This document shows positions 14,340 to 14,879 of a stretch of 14,879 nt of DNA, piece after piece. A program made the translations under genes and the position numbers. Within the stretch, counting starts at the first letter, position 1, and every line of letters begins with the position of its first letter. Source of the DNA: Candidatus Limnocylindrales bacterium. Its GTDB lineage: Bacteria > Chloroflexota > Limnocylindria > Limnocylindrales > CSP1-4. The notes under the pieces were generated by a model. It worked only from the letters and a program-made list of their open reading frames with translations, ran no database searches and had not been told where the DNA came from. Location of the stretch: the NCBI GenBank assembly GCA_031292335.1, contig JARLHH010000267.1, positions 1 through 14,879 of the forward strand. Direction: 5' to 3'.

Positions 14340-14345
14340 TACAAT
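14340..14345 (+). promoter_or_regulatory. Putative -10 box (TACAAT) for a leaderless manC transcript
   Basis: TACAAT matches the -10 consensus at five of six positions and ends 6 bases before ATG 14352. Transcription would begin on or beside the A of the start codon. No Shine-Dalgarno is present before the ATG, consistent with a leaderless mRNA. Confidence 0.55.
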
Positions 14346-14351
14346 CGACCG

Positions 14352-14879
14352 ATGTACGCGGTGATCCTGGCGGGTGGAGGCGGGACGCGCCTCTGGCCGC
14401 TGTCGCGCCCCGACCGGCCCAAGCCGTTCCTGCGGCTTCTCGGCGACCGGACGTTGCTCCGCGCCACCTACGAGCGGATCGTTCCCGCGCTCATGGGGCC
14501 GGGCGACGTCGTGGTGGTCACCGACCGGCGCTATGCCGCGCTCGTGCGCGAGGAGCTGCCCGAGCTCGACCCTGCCCAGGTCCTCGGCGAGCCCGCCGGC
14601 CGGAACACCGCGCCCGCGATCGCCTACGCCGCGGCCGCCGTCGAGCGGCCGGCCGACGACGTCATGCTCGTCCTGCCGGCCGACCATCTGATCGCGGACG
14701 AGGCAGGGTTCCGGGCGCTGCTCCGGCAGGCTGGCGCGCTCGCCGCGGCGGGCGGCCCCGGGAGCGCTGCCCCGGTGCTCGTCACGCTCGGGATCACGCC
14801 GACCGGGCCGGAGACCGGGTACGGCTATATCGTGGCCGCGGGACCGCGGCCGGGAGGATCGGGTGCGCTTGACGTCGCG
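14352..14879 (+). CDS. manC: Mannose-1-phosphate guanylyltransferase, 5' part (3' end outside window)
   Basis: Nucleotidyltransferase that joins GTP and mannose-1-phosphate to make GDP-mannose for glycan, cell-surface polysaccharide or compatible-solute synthesis. The frame is open from ATG 14352 to the last base (176 codons). It shows the nucleotide-binding N-terminus VILAGGGGTRLWPLSR followed by the PKPFL loop, then GEPAGRNTAPAIAYAA, the metal-binding VLPADHLI, and TPTGPETGYGYI. These are the signatures of the GDP-mannose pyrophosphorylase type rather than of glucose-1-phosphate uridylyl- or thymidylyltransferases. The C-terminal beta-helix, and any fused phosphomannose isomerase domain, would lie beyond the window, so a single-domain or bifunctional product cannot be distinguished. 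There is no ribosome-binding site; a -10-like box 6 bases upstream suggests a leaderless message. Confidence 0.9.
   Translation, partial: MYAVILAGGGGTRLWPLSRPDRPKPFLRLLGDRTLLRATYERIVPALMGPGDVVVVTDRRYAALVREELPELDPAQVLGEPAGRNTAPAIAYAAAAVERPADDVMLVLPADHLIADEAGFRALLRQAGALAAAGGPGSAAPVLVTLGITPTGPETGYGYIVAAGPRPGGSGALDVA

Larger units (their letters stand above)
14054..14351 (+). other. 298-base intergenic region with inverted repeats, no supported gene
   Basis: No credible coding frame lies here: the short frames on both strands show no conserved motif and overlap metK or manC. The region contains a stem-loop at 14158-14200, an 11-base inverted repeat pair centred on CACGTG (14183-14193 and 14313-14323), and a -10-like hexamer at 14340-14345 just before manC. 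It most likely holds the end of the metK transcript and the regulatory region of manC. Confidence 0.5.

Noticed and set aside
13884..14364. Small open frames on both strands between metK and manC
   Set aside because: They overlap the metK 3' end or the manC start, have no conserved motif or ribosome-binding site, and show the arginine-rich composition of GC shadows.

Overview
The window is uniformly very GC-rich (about 70% by eye). Every supported gene lies on the + strand and genes are packed closely, with GTG starts and ATGA/GTGA overlaps. No tRNA, rRNA, IS element, CRISPR array or phage gene was seen. The gene set looks like core metabolism of a free-living bacterium. The high GC, the short SAH hydrolase type and apparent leaderless starts fit a high-GC Chloroflexota lineage best. 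A deep-branching Actinomycetota is the alternative. This is inference, because no marker gene is present.

Layout. (1) 1-3929 is one tightly coupled block: the 3' end of glpB, then glpC, a single-domain dhaM, a ketopantoate-reductase-family gene, and an HPr gene (ptsH). (2) 3994-6430 is plsY followed by ptsI (enzyme I). (3) 6509-9296 is apt, a divergent MtnA/eIF2B-alpha family gene, and a GNAT acetyltransferase. (4) 9430-12750 is ahcY and an S9-family serine peptidase. (5) 12821-14053 is metK alone. (6) 14352 to the end is the 5' part of a mannose-1-phosphate guanylyltransferase gene, after a 298-base gap that holds inverted repeats.

How the genes fit together. Blocks 1 and 2 form a glycerol / glycerol-3-phosphate / dihydroxyacetone node. 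GlpB and GlpC belong to the respiratory G3P dehydrogenase, and PlsY draws G3P into phospholipid. EI, HPr and DhaM form a complete PEP-driven phosphorelay that would feed a dihydroxyacetone kinase, with no sugar-permease EII gene in view. In E. coli, DhaM carries EIIA-, HPr- and EI-like domains in one chain; here the three parts are separate genes within 4.3 kb. Blocks 3 to 5 gather genes around the S-adenosylmethionine cycle: MetK makes SAM, AhcY removes SAH, and Apt salvages adenine. The MtnA-like protein should belong here too, but it lacks the family's catalytic residues.

Each of the five non-overlapping gene-block starts (plsY, apt, ahcY, metK, manC) has a -10-like hexamer upstream. For plsY and manC it sits 6-7 bases from the start codon, which suggests leaderless transcripts. 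The points most worth a second look are the catalytically altered MtnA-like protein with its twin-arginine-like N-terminal extension, the split DHA-kinase relay, and the inverted-repeat structure before manC.
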